Shown here in pieces: positions 1-9,176 of a stretch of 64,000 bases of DNA. A program made the position numbers and the translations under genes. The stretch is from Cyanomargarita calcarea GSE-NOS-MK-12-04C (lineage in GTDB: Bacteria; Cyanobacteriota; Cyanobacteriia; Cyanobacteriales; Nostocaceae), in contig JAHHGZ010000028.1 of NCBI GenBank assembly GCA_019359595.1, forward strand, positions 1 to 64,000, written 5' to 3'. The stretch's first letter is position 1. Every line of letters starts with the position of its first letter. The notes below the pieces were generated by a model, which was given only the letters and a program-made list of their open reading frames with translations, had not been told where the DNA came from and did no database searches.

Positions 1-154
1 CTGGGAGTGGGATAGAGCGGATATTCAGCAATCCAATAGCGCGTGAGGAGTCGGAACCTGTGAGGGTAGACGAAACTTGCGATCGCCTCTTGGAACCCCC
101 GCCCTTCAGGGCTGGGGTGAGTTCAGTATCAAAGTACCTTACTCAGGACTATTT
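1..154. other. window edge, no supported gene
   Basis: No complete gene can be supported here. One plus-strand frame stays open from base 3 to about 184 and could be the tail of a gene cut by the window edge. A hairpin lies at about 97-117 (CCCCGCCCT / AGGGCTGGGG with one bulged base). Short GC-rich hairpins like this occur at ends of IS200/IS605-type elements in cyanobacteria, so this may be a mobile-element remnant, but no transposase motif is visible and the call is weak. Confidence 0.25.
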
Positions 155-451
155 TCATAAAGACCTGAGTGTGTCGGCAAAACCATAGAGGCTGATAATG
201 AGCAATAGCAGTGCTGTGAATTGGGTAATTTTCCTTTGGTGTGACGGAGCGATCGCTTCCCGAATCAAGATGGAAATAGACGCTCCAACCACAAAGCTTA
301 AACCCAGCACTATATATGGTAGGTCTGGCACGAAAGTGGAAATAAAAAGCATGGCGATCGCCAGAGTTAACATTACTAGTTCTACAAACCTAGGCGGGTT
401 ATATTGGCTAGATAAAATCAAGCTGTTTAACCAAAAATGCCAATATCTCAT
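155..451 (-). CDS. small membrane protein, conserved hypothetical
   Basis: A 98-residue protein with no recognised family. Three hydrophobic stretches are visible (about residues 25-43, 45-63 and 77-92), separated by a short charged loop (REAIAPSHQRK). A small inner- or thylakoid-membrane protein is therefore likely. No catalytic motif can be seen. It lies on the same strand as chlI and about 110 bases downstream of it, with an STRR array between, so co-transcription is possible but not shown. Function unknown. Confidence 0.6.
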   Translation of the reverse strand: MRYWHFWLNSLILSSQYNPPRFVELVMLTLAIAMLFISTFVPDLPYIVLGLSFVVGASISILIREAIAPSHQRKITQFTALLLLIISLYGFADTLRSL

Positions 452-467
452 ACTAAGTCCTGAGTTA

Positions 468-576
468 TGAATTATGGGTTATGAGTTATGAGTTATGAAT
501 TAAAAGTTACGAGCGATGAGTTATTTTTACTGATAACTCATAACTCCTAACTTCTAACTCCTAACTCCCAACTTTG
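468..576. repeat. STRR array with inverted halves
   Basis: The left part reads as repeated gagttatg/aattatg units and the right part as ctaactc/cataact units, so the two halves are imperfect inverted copies that could fold into a long stem. The period is about seven bases, as in the short tandemly repeated repetitive (STRR) sequences of heterocystous cyanobacteria. The right end encodes the last codons and stop of chlI. It could also act as a bidirectional terminator; that is inference. Confidence 0.7.
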
Positions 577-1676
577 ATTCCCGCACCATTAGTTTGTACT
601 GCATCTTCTGTTAATTCGATACCAAATACCCGACCAAAGACTTTTCCGACTTTATAGCCAGAATCAATTGATTCTAAGGGGTCTTTCCGCAGTCTATGGC
701 GCAGACATAGTGTAATCACGCGCTTGATGTCATCAATTGTTACTTCTGTTCGTCCTTCATAAGCAGTTAAAGCTTTGGCGGCGCGGTTGGTAACTATATC
801 TCCCCGCAAACCATCTACATCAAGTTCCGAACAAACTTCGGAAATTTTCACCCGCAAGTCATAATCAAGTTTGACTTCAGGTAAAAGAGTTTGAGCATTG
901 ACAATTTTCTGCTGTAGTGTTTCTTGCTCGTGCCTGCAATTTTCTAGAAATGGGTGGGGATTTTGGTCAAATTCTGACCTTTGCTCAACAATTTGCACTC
1001 GCAAAGCTGGTTCTTTGACTGTACGAATTTCGGCGTGCATCCCAAAACGGTCTAAAAGTTGGGGACGCAGTTCGCCTTCTTCAGGGTTACCCGAACCAAC
1101 CAGCACAAAACGCGCTGGATGGCGAATAGAAATACCTTCACGTTCAACAGTGTTCCAACCACTGGCAGCGGAGTCGAGTAGCACGTCTACGAGGTGGTCA
1201 TCTAACAGGTTGACTTCATCCACATAGAGAATACCCCGGTTAGCTTTTGCCAACAGTCCTGGTTCAAAAGCTTTCACGCCTTCAGATAGAGCCTTTTCGA
1301 TATCGATAGTGCCGCAAACCCGATCTTCTGTAGCACCCAACGGTAAGTCTACCATTATGACTTTTTTCTGGACTACAGGAATATCCACCCCATCAATTAG
1401 TTGTTGGCGGACTTCATCACTCATCAAGTCTGGGTCATTGGGGTCACTGTTGAAGGGGTCATTGGCAACTACGGGGATTTCTGGTAGAAGGTCAGCCAGT
1501 GCCCGGATAGTGGTAGATTTGCCAGTACCGCGATCGCCCATGATCATTACACCACCAATTTTCGGGTCAATGACGTTTAATATCAACGCCAGCTTCATTT
1601 CTTCTTGACCCACAATTGCTGTAAATGGAAACACCACACGACGCGCACTTGCAGCGGTTTGAGCAGTTGGACTCAC
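561..1676 (-). CDS. chlI: magnesium chelatase subunit I (ChlI)
   Basis: ChlI is the AAA+ motor subunit of Mg-chelatase, which works with ChlD and ChlH to insert Mg2+ into protoporphyrin IX at the first committed step of chlorophyll synthesis. The 371-residue length fits the family. The N-terminal part reads [19 protein letters not shown], followed by Walker A ([10 protein letters not shown], about residue 47) and Walker B with the sensor region ([17 protein letters not shown] and [20 protein letters not shown]). The C-terminal helical lid is complete ([12 protein letters not shown]). The ATG at 1676 gives the expected N terminus. The last residues, KVGS and the stop, are encoded by an STRR unit (gttgggagttag), so the extreme C terminus appears to have been rewritten by the repeat. 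Confidence 0.96.
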   Translation of the reverse strand: MSPTAQTAASARRVVFPFTAIVGQEEMKLALILNVIDPKIGGVMIMGDRGTGKSTTIRALADLLPEIPVVANDPFNSDPNDPDLMSDEVRQQLIDGVDIPVVQKKVIMVDLPLGATEDRVCGTIDIEKALSEGVKAFEPGLLAKANRGILYVDEVNLLDDHLVDVLLDSAASGWNTVEREGISIRHPARFVLVGSGNPEEGELRPQLLDRFGMHAEIRTVKEPALRVQIVEQRSEFDQNPHPFLENCRHEQETLQQKIVNAQTLLPEVKLDYDLRVKISEVCSELDVDGLRGDIVTNRAAKALTAYEGRTEVTIDDIKRVITLCLRHRLRKDPLESIDSGYKVGKVFGRVFGIELTEDAVQTNGAGIKVGS

Positions 1677-1739
1677 TCTTCTTACCTTTAAATATATTTT
1701 CTTATCACCGTTTTTTATTGTGCCATAGCTGGGGGAGGC

Positions 1740-1990
1740 GCGATAAAGAATTAGATTATGATATGTTTTCTGGAAATCACAAATTACTTTACCAAAATGG
1801 TAAACGACTTGTATTTAAACCTTCGGACGACCCCATCCCTCTTACAGAGGATGGAAGCATTGATTGGTCTTAGCAGAACGTATCGGTATTCATCCCGCTA
1901 TTGTTGTAGGGCGACTTCAACATGATAATTTAATTCCTCTTTCTTGGATGAATAGTTTCAAGGAGAGTTTTTGTTTTCAAGGGTTATTTT
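1740..1990 (+). pseudogene. remnant of ImmA/IrrE-type gene, frameshifted
   Basis: The frame from about 1740 encodes a charged segment ending at DPIPLTEDGSIDWS and a stop at about 1873. The next frame continues at once with LAERIGIHPAIVVGRLQHD followed by LIPLSWMNSF. That second stretch matches the C-terminal signature of ImmA/IrrE metallopeptidase proteins (antitoxin or phage-repressor cleaving), which typically read IGI.PGIVVGRLQHDGLIP.S. The zinc-binding HEXXH core is absent, so only the tail survives. The rest of the gap from 1677 to 2255 shows no further gene. Confidence 0.5.
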
Positions 1991-2255
1991 CTCTATCTGT
2001 AATTAAAGCTCTTAATATTCCCTCACACAAAATAAGGTGTAGACAATTTGTCTGATGTTAAAGCATTTCAGTAGTAACACTGAACTTTGCTTTATGTATT
2101 TTTTGTCACTACACAAAACCTTAATAAAAAATATACCATCGTATAATCTGAGCCGCAAATACTTTTGGAATGAGTATTATTGCCAATTTTATTCTCTAAC
2201 CTGCCAGTAAATCTATCTTGATTATCAGGTATATAAAAACTATCGAGGAAGGAAT

Positions 2256-3617
2256 ATGACGATAGATTTACGTAATTTTTTCCAGGCAACGAACCCCAGC
2301 AAAACTCTAATTGTAGAAAATTTTGCAGACCAAAAATATTACATAGATTTTTCCTCGGTGCGTGGTGGCAAAATTATTGAGGAATTGAAAGAGAACATCA
2401 CGTTTTTCTCCCCAGATGAACCTACCTGTATGTTATTTACCGGCCATATTGGTTGTGGCAAATCTACAGAATTACTGCGATTGAAGCGGGAATTGGAGAT
2501 AGAAGGTTTTTATGTAGTGTATTTTGAGTCCAGCGAAGACCTGGAAATGACCGATGTAGATATTAGTGACGTGCTGTTGGCGATCGCTCGTCGTGTGAGT
2601 CAGAGTTTGGAAAAAGTCACCTTGGAGGAACCTAGTAAACTCAAGGAGTTGCTACAAGGTGCCCTACGGGTTTTGAATGCGGAAGTTACGGGGGTGAAAC
2701 TCAAGGTTCCGGGTATTGGGGATGTGGGTGTCACCAACGAAAAAGAAAAATTTTCCCTGGCTTTTGGGATTGGGGAAATCACCACCAAGACTAAAGACGA
2801 TGCAACCTTGCGCGATCGCCTAAATAAGTATCTCGGTCCTCAAAAATCCCAGTTGTTGGAAGCGATTAATCAAGAACTTTTAGAACCAGCGATCGCAAAA
2901 CTGAAGCAGATAGGCAAAAAGGGATTGGTGGTAATTGTCGATAATCTCGACCGTATCAATAGCAATCCGAAATCTTGGGGACGTCCGCAACCAGAATATC
3001 TGTTTATTGACCAAAGTGAGTATTTAACCAAACTACGTTGTCATGTCGTCTACACCATGCCATTGGATTTAAAATTTTCCAGTGACTATGCCAACCTGAC
3101 GCAACGATTTCCCCATGATCCGAAAGTTTTGCCAATGGTACCAGTACAGTTACAAGATGGTAGCAACTGTGAAGCAGGGATGGTACTCCTAAGACAAATG
3201 GTGCTGGCAAGAGCTTTCCCTTACCTAGATGCTAGACAGCGTATAAGTAAACTTACGCAAATATTTGATAGTCCTCAAACCCTAGACAGGTTGTGTCGTG
3301 TTAGTGGCGGTCATGTGCGAGACTTGCTGCGGTTGCTGAATAACTGGATTCAAAAAGAGAGAAAACTGCCACTTTCTCGTGAAATCTTGGAAGCACTGAT
3401 TCGCACCCGTCGCAATGAGATGATTATGCAAATTTCTGATGATGAGTGGGAATTGCTGCGCCAAGTGAAGATCAGAAAAAAAGTCAGCGGTGACCAAGAA
3501 TACCAAATGCTCATCCGCAGTCGATTGGTATTTGAATATCGCGATCGCCACGGTGAATCTTGGTTTGATATTAATCCGATTTTGGCTGAAGCGAAGGAGA
3601 TGGAAGTTGGGAGTTAG
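2256..3617 (+). CDS. P-loop ATPase, cyanobacterial paired type
   Basis: A 453-residue soluble ATPase. Walker A is GHIGCGKST (Lys about residue 69) and Walker B is LVVIVDNLDRI (Asp about residue 229). A cysteine-containing P-loop followed by TELLRLKREL is typical of a cyanobacterial P-loop family that sits next to STAND-like genes. The C-terminal half includes SGGHVRDLLRLLNNWI, which resembles the winged-helix or lid region of AAA/STAND ATPases. No effector domain and no membrane helix are visible. The ATG at 2256 follows a GAGGAAGG-like ribosome site. The stop lies inside an STRR unit, so the protein ends in EVGS. The next gene follows 46 bases later on the same strand, which suggests a two-gene system. 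Function unknown; a signalling or defence role is only inferred. Confidence 0.75.
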   Translation: MTIDLRNFFQATNPSKTLIVENFADQKYYIDFSSVRGGKIIEELKENITFFSPDEPTCMLFTGHIGCGKSTELLRLKRELEIEGFYVVYFESSEDLEMTDVDISDVLLAIARRVSQSLEKVTLEEPSKLKELLQGALRVLNAEVTGVKLKVPGIGDVGVTNEKEKFSLAFGIGEITTKTKDDATLRDRLNKYLGPQKSQLLEAINQELLEPAIAKLKQIGKKGLVVIVDNLDRINSNPKSWGRPQPEYLFIDQSEYLTKLRCHVVYTMPLDLKFSSDYANLTQRFPHDPKVLPMVPVQLQDGSNCEAGMVLLRQMVLARAFPYLDARQRISKLTQIFDSPQTLDRLCRVSGGHVRDLLRLLNNWIQKERKLPLSREILEALIRTRRNEMIMQISDDEWELLRQVKIRKKVSGDQEYQMLIRSRLVFEYRDRHGESWFDINPILAEAKEMEVGS

Positions 3618-3660
3618 GAGGAGCGGAGTTGGGAGTTGGGAATTAGGAGTTAGGAGTTAA
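3604..3660. repeat. STRR array between the two ATPase genes
   Basis: Tandem gttggga / gttagga units of about seven bases fill the whole spacer between the two ATPase genes. The array begins inside the last codons of the upstream gene and supplies its TAG stop. It ends four bases before the TTG start of the downstream gene, so no ordinary ribosome-binding site is present except the repeat itself, which contains AGGAG. Confidence 0.8.
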
Positions 3661-3663
3661 AAA

Positions 3664-6459
3664 TTGAAAGATTATCGCAACGACGAGGCCCTAGAAGAAT
3701 TAGCATGGTCGCTGGAAGCTTCTGTGGGTGAGTTTAAATTAATTTTGGCGCGTTGCAATTATATTAGATTGCGATCGCATATTTTTAACCGTCTGCAAAG
3801 CTTTACCAAAATTGACATCCATGTTCTCAACCTGAAGAAAACAGACAAGACTCTTTACACCAAAATTCAAGGGGAAGTGGCGAATAAACAACCTGCTGCT
3901 TTGATGGTGTTTTACTTAGAATCTGTGAAAGATTTAGAACAGATGCTGAGTGCAACCAATCAAGTGCGGGAGGAATTTAGAAAAAACTTCCATTTCCCTG
4001 TGGTTTTGTGGGTAACAGATGAAGTTTTACTGCAATTAGTGCGTTTAGCTAGCGATTTTGAGAGTTGGGCCACAACTACAGAATTTGCGATCGCTACTGA
4101 TGAATTAATCAAGTCCCTGCAAGAAGATAGCAATGCTCTATTTTCCACAGCACTCACATCTGATACTTATTCCATCGGTTGGCAAATGGGATACCTGCGC
4201 CGTCGGGAAATTACTACTGCTCTCCTAGACTTGCTTTCTCGTGGACAAGTATTAGAGCCAGCCCTGAAAGCCAGCGTCGAATTTGTACGCGGTCAAGATG
4301 CTTATTTAAGTAATCAAATTGACAAAGCTTTAATTCATTATCAAGAAAGCTTGACATTTTGGCAGGGAGAGGAGAAACAAGGGGGACAAAAAAGAAGCGC
4401 AGCTTCTTCTCCCCTCTCCCCCCCCCTTCTCCGAGCAGGTGTCATCCTCTTCTACATCGGGTTGTGCTATTTTCAACAAGCTGAAAGATATGGTCTCAAA
4501 TGCCGTAATTACTTAGAAAAATCAAGAGGTTATTTTCAGCAGTGCCTCAATATATTTACTGAGACTAACCATCAAAATTTAGTTGCGAAGTTTATCAATC
4601 CCTTGGGTGAAGTGCTGCAACGTTTAGAAGTTTGGGATGACCTGCAAACCTTAGCGCAAAAGTCTTTGAATTTACAGCAACTTTACGGCAATCCGGTACG
4701 GGTGGCACAAGCTTATGGATTTTTGGCGGAAGTTGCTTCTAGTAAGCAGCGTTGGGGACAAGCAAAGCAATATGCCTACAAAGCGCTGCATAGTATTGCT
4801 AAGAATAAAGTAAATCAACAACAGCGCCAAGGCTTATATCTGTTATTACTAGCCCAAGCGGAACAAAATCTAGGACAGTTATCGCGATCGCTCAAGCATC
4901 TGCAAATGGCGAAGGATATTGGTAGCCAAGATAACCCACATCAATATATCCGAATCTTGCAAGCCTTGCGATCGCTCTATTGGCAACAAAAACATTATCT
5001 GGAAGCTTTTCGGACTAAGTTTGAACAACGTTCTGTCGAACAACAGTATGGTTTCCGGGCCTTTATCGGTGCAGGGAGAATACAGCCACAAAAACAGATG
5101 AAACCAGCTTTCACGCAAGTTGTAGAGACGTTTGCAGATACATTTATCCAAGAAACTGTAGCCCCAGAAATTACTGCATCTGGTAGAGGAAGGGATGTTG
5201 AACATTTATTAGAAAGGATTGCACGCCCTGATTATAAACTAATAGTAATTCATGGTTATTCTGGTGTTGGGAAAAGTTCTTTGGTAGAGGCGGGATTGGT
5301 ACCAGCGTTGAAACAGAAAACCATTGGTTTTCAAGATGTTTTGCCTATAGCAATGGGAGTTTATACTAACTGGGAGAGGGAATTAGCAAGTTTACTGACA
5401 GTAGCGCTTGAGGAAAAAGGCATCCTTAACAATTCCAAATACCACTTTGTAGAAGCAAACTACAAAATTCAAAATTCAAAATTAATAACTCCCAATTATC
5501 CAGAATATATCTTAGGGATGTTGCGTCAAGCTGAAGCAATTAATCTGCGGATAGTATTGATTTTTGACCAATTTGAAGAATTATTTTTTGTTTATAAATC
5601 AGCAAGCCAAAGAAGGGAATTTTTTAAATTTTTAGGAGATTGTCTGAACATTCTTGGTGTGAAGATAATTTTATCATTGCGGCAAGATTACTTACATTAC
5701 TTACTAGAGTGCAATCATCTGCCTAGCATGAATATTATCAACCACGATATCCTCAGCAAAAATGTTTTGTATCAACTTGGTAACTTTACAAATGCGGATG
5801 CTAAATCACTAATTAAAAGCTTAACAGAACATTCTAATTTTTACTTAGAGCCTGCTTTGATAGAGCAATTAGTGCAAGATTTAGCAGAAAAATTCGGGGA
5901 AGTACGTCCCATTGAATTACAAGTAGTAGGCGCACAACTACAAACAGAAAATATTTCCACACTCCTTAGCTATCAAGAACGTGGACCTAAGGAGGAATTA
6001 GTCAAGCGTTACTTGCAAGAAGTTGTAGAAGATTGCGGCGCTGAAAATAAACAACTAGCAGAATTAGTACTGTATTTACTCACCGATGATAAAGGGACTC
6101 GACCTTTAAAAACCCGCACTCAAATAGAACGAGATTTGCAATCATTAGCAGTAGATTTGGCCGCAGAAACAAGCCAATTAGATTTAGTATTGCGGATTTT
6201 TGTCGAATCCAGCATTGTGGTTATATTACCGGAAAATCCTGCTGACCGTTATCAATTAGTACACGATTATTTAGCGGCATTTATTCAAAAGCAACAAAAG
6301 CCGAAATTAAATGAGTTAATTATTGAACTTTCAAGAGAGCGCAACCAAAGAAAACTCAGTGAAGACAAATTAAATCTGATTTACAAATGGGCATTATATG
6401 CTTTTATCCTCACCATTTTCGCAGTAGCAATAATAGCAGTAAAAATTGCATGGCAATAA
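3664..6459 (+). CDS. nSTAND1-type NTPase with TPR-like region and C-terminal TM helix
   Basis: A 931-residue protein in three parts. The N-terminal 150 residues form a conserved alpha/beta region (AALMVFYLESVKDLEQML, FPVVLWVTDEVLLQLVRLA). Residues about 165-450 are rich in TPR-like helices (YFQQAERYGLKC, FLAEVASSKQRWGQAKQYAY). The NTPase part starts near 500, with Walker A HGYSGVGKSSLVEAG at about 530-544 and Walker B IVLIFDQFEELFF (Asp 635), as in novel STAND NTPase 1 domains. A single membrane helix lies at about 909-930, so the protein is probably anchored at the membrane. The start is TTG, because no ATG lies near the conserved N terminus. A short low-complexity insertion (about 4360-4440) interrupts the TPR region. 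STAND proteins usually act as ligand-triggered switches; the trigger and output here are unknown. Confidence 0.75.
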   Translation: MKDYRNDEALEELAWSLEASVGEFKLILARCNYIRLRSHIFNRLQSFTKIDIHVLNLKKTDKTLYTKIQGEVANKQPAALMVFYLESVKDLEQMLSATNQVREEFRKNFHFPVVLWVTDEVLLQLVRLASDFESWATTTEFAIATDELIKSLQEDSNALFSTALTSDTYSIGWQMGYLRRREITTALLDLLSRGQVLEPALKASVEFVRGQDAYLSNQIDKALIHYQESLTFWQGEEKQGGQKRSAASSPLSPPLLRAGVILFYIGLCYFQQAERYGLKCRNYLEKSRGYFQQCLNIFTETNHQNLVAKFINPLGEVLQRLEVWDDLQTLAQKSLNLQQLYGNPVRVAQAYGFLAEVASSKQRWGQAKQYAYKALHSIAKNKVNQQQRQGLYLLLLAQAEQNLGQLSRSLKHLQMAKDIGSQDNPHQYIRILQALRSLYWQQKHYLEAFRTKFEQRSVEQQYGFRAFIGAGRIQPQKQMKPAFTQVVETFADTFIQETVAPEITASGRGRDVEHLLERIARPDYKLIVIHGYSGVGKSSLVEAGLVPALKQKTIGFQDVLPIAMGVYTNWERELASLLTVALEEKGILNNSKYHFVEANYKIQNSKLITPNYPEYILGMLRQAEAINLRIVLIFDQFEELFFVYKSASQRREFFKFLGDCLNILGVKIILSLRQDYLHYLLECNHLPSMNIINHDILSKNVLYQLGNFTNADAKSLIKSLTEHSNFYLEPALIEQLVQDLAEKFGEVRPIELQVVGAQLQTENISTLLSYQERGPKEELVKRYLQEVVEDCGAENKQLAELVLYLLTDDKGTRPLKTRTQIERDLQSLAVDLAAETSQLDLVLRIFVESSIVVILPENPADRYQLVHDYLAAFIQKQQKPKLNELIIELSRERNQRKLSEDKLNLIYKWALYAFILTIFAVAIIAVKIAWQ

Positions 6460-6504
6460 TCACAAATCTCTCAGCGTCCCTCTGCGTTAAAAAAAGAACT
6501 TATC

Positions 6505-6903
6505 CTAATTCGACTTTCCATCACTACCGAAATACTCTCGATAACCGCAAATTCGATCTCCCCTGACATCAAAAGCAACTACTACACGATTTTTATAAGG
6601 TTGTCCCAGCAAAAGCCCTTCATCACGAAACTCAAAAACAACCGTTGTCTCATTACTAGTAACACTGTCCAAAGAAGTGAGGGTTAGTCCTGGACTAAAT
6701 AGTTCCGAAACGTATTGAAAAAACTCTTGAGCACGCTGTTTGCCTACATTCAAACCGTAGTATTTTCCCATGGGAAACCAAAAGGTGAAATCTTCTGCTA
6801 GCATATCTAAAAAAGCATTCCACTCACCTGAAGCTAAACCATGTGTGAAATGTTTAAATGCTTTTTGAGCAACTTCTAAGGTATTTTCTGAAGCTTCTGT
6901 CAT
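6505..6903 (-). CDS. SnoaL-like / NTF2-fold protein
   Basis: The 132-residue sequence has the pattern of the SnoaL / ketosteroid-isomerase-like (NTF2) fold: an N-terminal helix pair (AFKHFTHGLASGEW), then LDMLAEDFTFWFPMG, and a C-terminal strand pair ending in RICGYREYFG. Members of this fold act as small isomerases, hydrolases, cyclases or binding proteins, so a reaction cannot be assigned from sequence alone. It lies 18 bases downstream of the oxidoreductase gene on the same strand and is likely co-transcribed with it. Confidence 0.75.
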   Translation of the reverse strand: MTEASENTLEVAQKAFKHFTHGLASGEWNAFLDMLAEDFTFWFPMGKYYGLNVGKQRAQEFFQYVSELFSPGLTLTSLDSVTSNETTVVFEFRDEGLLLGQPYKNRVVVAFDVRGDRICGYREYFGSDGKSN

Positions 6904-6921
6904 AAAATTTCATATTTCCAA

Positions 6922-7929
6922 CTAAAACCTAACAACTACCTTGCCACAATTCTGACCGCTAAGTAAATACTCGACAGCATCAGAAATTGATTCTATACCG
7001 TTAAATTTCCTTGGGTCAACGGCAACTCTAAGCCGATTGTTGTAAAACAAATTTAATAGGCGATCGCGTGCCGATGCAGCATATTCTTGATAATGAGGCA
7101 TGAGAAAACCCCGCACAGAAGCTGCTTTCCAAAATAACTGGTGATAAATGCGCTGTTGTGTAATTTGTTCTATATTTGTAGCATACTCGGAAATGAAACC
7201 AACCACTACTAAACGTCCCCGAATAGCCAGGTTTTCCACGCAGGTGTCGAAAACTTGTTTGCCCACACAATCAAAAATCAGATTAATGCCCTTAGAATAT
7301 TCTTGTTTGAGGACTTGATTGAGGTCTTCTGTACGATAATTGATAACGCGATCGCAGCCCAATTCTGTCAACAAATCGGTCTTGGCTTTCGTACTGCAAG
7401 TACCAATTACATGATTACCTGCGAGCTTGGCCAATTGCACCGCAATATGACCGATTCCCCCTGCTGCTGCTGTCACTAAAACAACTTCATTATTTTTCAT
7501 TTTCCCCACTTGTTCCAATGCAACCAAAGCTGATACACCTGTTAGCATAAGGGTTAAAATTTCTGGTGTTGCTTCTTGCACCTTCACCGAATTGTTTGCA
7601 TCGACAACCTGATATTGTCGATAACCACCACCACGGGTTGTAGTTATCACAGCATCACCCATTTGAAAATCTTCGACATCTTCCCCCATAGCGACAACTT
7701 TGCCCACTGCTTCCACACCCAAATCAAAGGGAGGGGTTAAGTTAATATAGGGAACATCACCACGACAAAGCAAGGTGTCAAAGCCACCATTAATGCCAGC
7801 GAATTTGTTTTTAATTAAGAGTTGATTAGCTGTAGGTTTGGGAATAGGAATTTCGACAATTTCAACTGCAGATTTAAAATCTTGGCTAAGTTGGTTTGCT
7901 ATTAACTTTCTGTAGGTTTTTGCGTTCAT
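6922..7929 (-). CDS. zinc-independent MDR oxidoreductase, quinone-reductase-like
   Basis: A 335-residue medium-chain dehydrogenase/reductase. The GroES-like N-terminal half contains LIKNKFAGINGGFDTLLCRG and GVEAVGKVVAMGEDV. The nucleotide-binding motif is AAAGGIGHIAVQLAK, which fits NADPH use. The zinc-ligand pattern of alcohol dehydrogenases is missing, placing it with quinone oxidoreductase or prostaglandin/enone reductase-like enzymes. The C terminus (LSGQNCGKVVVRF) is complete. It precedes the SnoaL-like gene and probably forms a two-gene unit with it. The natural substrate cannot be read from the sequence. Confidence 0.85.
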   Translation of the reverse strand: MNAKTYRKLIANQLSQDFKSAVEIVEIPIPKPTANQLLIKNKFAGINGGFDTLLCRGDVPYINLTPPFDLGVEAVGKVVAMGEDVEDFQMGDAVITTTRGGGYRQYQVVDANNSVKVQEATPEILTLMLTGVSALVALEQVGKMKNNEVVLVTAAAGGIGHIAVQLAKLAGNHVIGTCSTKAKTDLLTELGCDRVINYRTEDLNQVLKQEYSKGINLIFDCVGKQVFDTCVENLAIRGRLVVVGFISEYATNIEQITQQRIYHQLFWKAASVRGFLMPHYQEYAASARDRLLNLFYNNRLRVAVDPRKFNGIESISDAVEYLLSGQNCGKVVVRF

Positions 7930-8000
7930 TTAACTCACATCTTGCACCAGTATGTAATACAGTCAAACAAAGAAAACACTAAGTATACACGAGTCCGCCA

Positions 8001-8047
8001 GGGACTATAAGTCCCGGTCTCACAGCTAAAGTCCTCTGAAGAGGACT
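8001..8047. terminator. two adjacent short palindromes
   Basis: GGGACT-ATA-AGTCCC lies at 8001-8015 and AGTCCTCT-GA-AGAGGACT at 8030-8047, both perfect. They lie just downstream of the stop of the 8129-8929 gene on the minus strand and could form its terminator, although no clear T-run follows. Alternatively they are short extragenic palindromic repeats. Confidence 0.35.
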
Positions 8048-8128
8048 GCTGGATAATTTTGTTTAGGTTTAATTTACTACCGTAAATCATTTAACTAATG
8101 GTTTATACGTAAAAACGGCAGATGTAAA

Positions 8129-8929
8129 CTAAGCTTCTAAGGCTTTATCCCACTCTAACTGATGAGCGAAACCATATTTAATAAAATCTTCAAATGCAGC
8201 TTTATCGCTTTTACCAAAAACACCTAAGCTGTAAGGATTCTCTTGCATACGTTGTGTGACTTGCTCTTTTTCAAATGCGATGACTTCCTCTCTAGGCTCA
8301 TCCGGTTTAAAAAAGTCTACAACCAAGACGATTCTGTCATAATTGGTGTAATTATGCGGACAATGTGGATAACTGTGATCTAAAATCATGAATTTTCCTT
8401 CATGCCAATAAAGTTGTTCGTGGCATATTTTCATCGCTACATCTCCCTCTGGCACAATCAGTCCTAAATAGCCACGATTCATGTGGGGGTTATAGTTTAC
8501 ATGCAGCTTGATATCTAAGCCGGGATGAAATATACCAAAATATGCATTTCTGATGAAATTATCATTGTTCAAGTTGACTTTTTCTATCACCTGAGCCAAA
8601 GTTGGAAAATATTTTTTTCTTAATGCAAGTGCTTTTTTTGATGCATCATCTGGTCTACGATCGGGATATTCTATTTGATGCAGTTTAATATATTCTTCAA
8701 TAAAAATGCCTTGAAATAAGATACCAAAAGCACTATATTTCCCATTCCCCTTGGTTTTAATGGTTTTACTTTTCGGACCTAGAATATCATAAGTTAATTT
8801 TAATTCTTCATCAGATGCATTATTAATGAATCCTGTAAACTCATCTCTAATCGCTTGCCAGTTATCTTGAAAGCTTTTGAGAAAAGGAAACTCCTCTGGG
8901 TTCATATGATAGTCGTTAAAACTTTCCAT
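8129..8929 (-). CDS. aspartyl/asparaginyl beta-hydroxylase family protein
   Basis: A 266-residue protein resembling the Fe(II)/2-oxoglutarate-dependent aspartyl/asparaginyl beta-hydroxylase family. The core reads LDIKLHVNYNPHMNRGYLG, then GDVAMKICHEQLYWHEGK, then DHSYPHCPHNY followed by DRIVLVVDFFKP. These segments supply the expected His ligands and the Arg that binds the 2-oxoglutarate carboxylate. In bacteria such enzymes hydroxylate peptides, lipids or small molecules; the target here is unknown. The gene is divergent from the hydantoinase-like gene at 9177, so the two may share a control region. Confidence 0.8.
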   Translation of the reverse strand: MESFNDYHMNPEEFPFLKSFQDNWQAIRDEFTGFINNASDEELKLTYDILGPKSKTIKTKGNGKYSAFGILFQGIFIEEYIKLHQIEYPDRRPDDASKKALALRKKYFPTLAQVIEKVNLNNDNFIRNAYFGIFHPGLDIKLHVNYNPHMNRGYLGLIVPEGDVAMKICHEQLYWHEGKFMILDHSYPHCPHNYTNYDRIVLVVDFFKPDEPREEVIAFEKEQVTQRMQENPYSLGVFGKSDKAAFEDFIKYGFAHQLEWDKALEA

Positions 8930-9031
8930 TGTCTTTTCTCCTGAAGATGGTTGAATAAAAAACCGTTACTTGGTTGAATGGAATAATATCATTTGCGCTG
9001 ATATCATCGCTTTCTGTATTCATAGGGCATA

Positions 9032-9096
9032 TGCAAAAACCCTCTGTAACTCTTCTTTCTTGGCGTCCTTGACCTCTCGGTAGACGCCAAGGACGC
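9032..9096. repeat. hairpin repeat related to the AGGACTTACGC elements
   Basis: Perfect 9-base arms CTTGGCGTC (9059-9067) and GACGCCAAG (9083-9091) flank a 15-base loop. The preceding bases resemble the start of the MITE-like elements at 10667 and 46433 (gcaaaaac-ctctg-aactctt). It lies in the control region between two divergent genes, 8930-9176. Confidence 0.5.
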
Positions 9097-9176
9097 TGTA
9101 TGTTAGAAGTTAAAAAGAAAATTGGTAACTTTAGGCTGGGAAGGTATTAACTCATCATTTTAATCTGAGGTTTATT

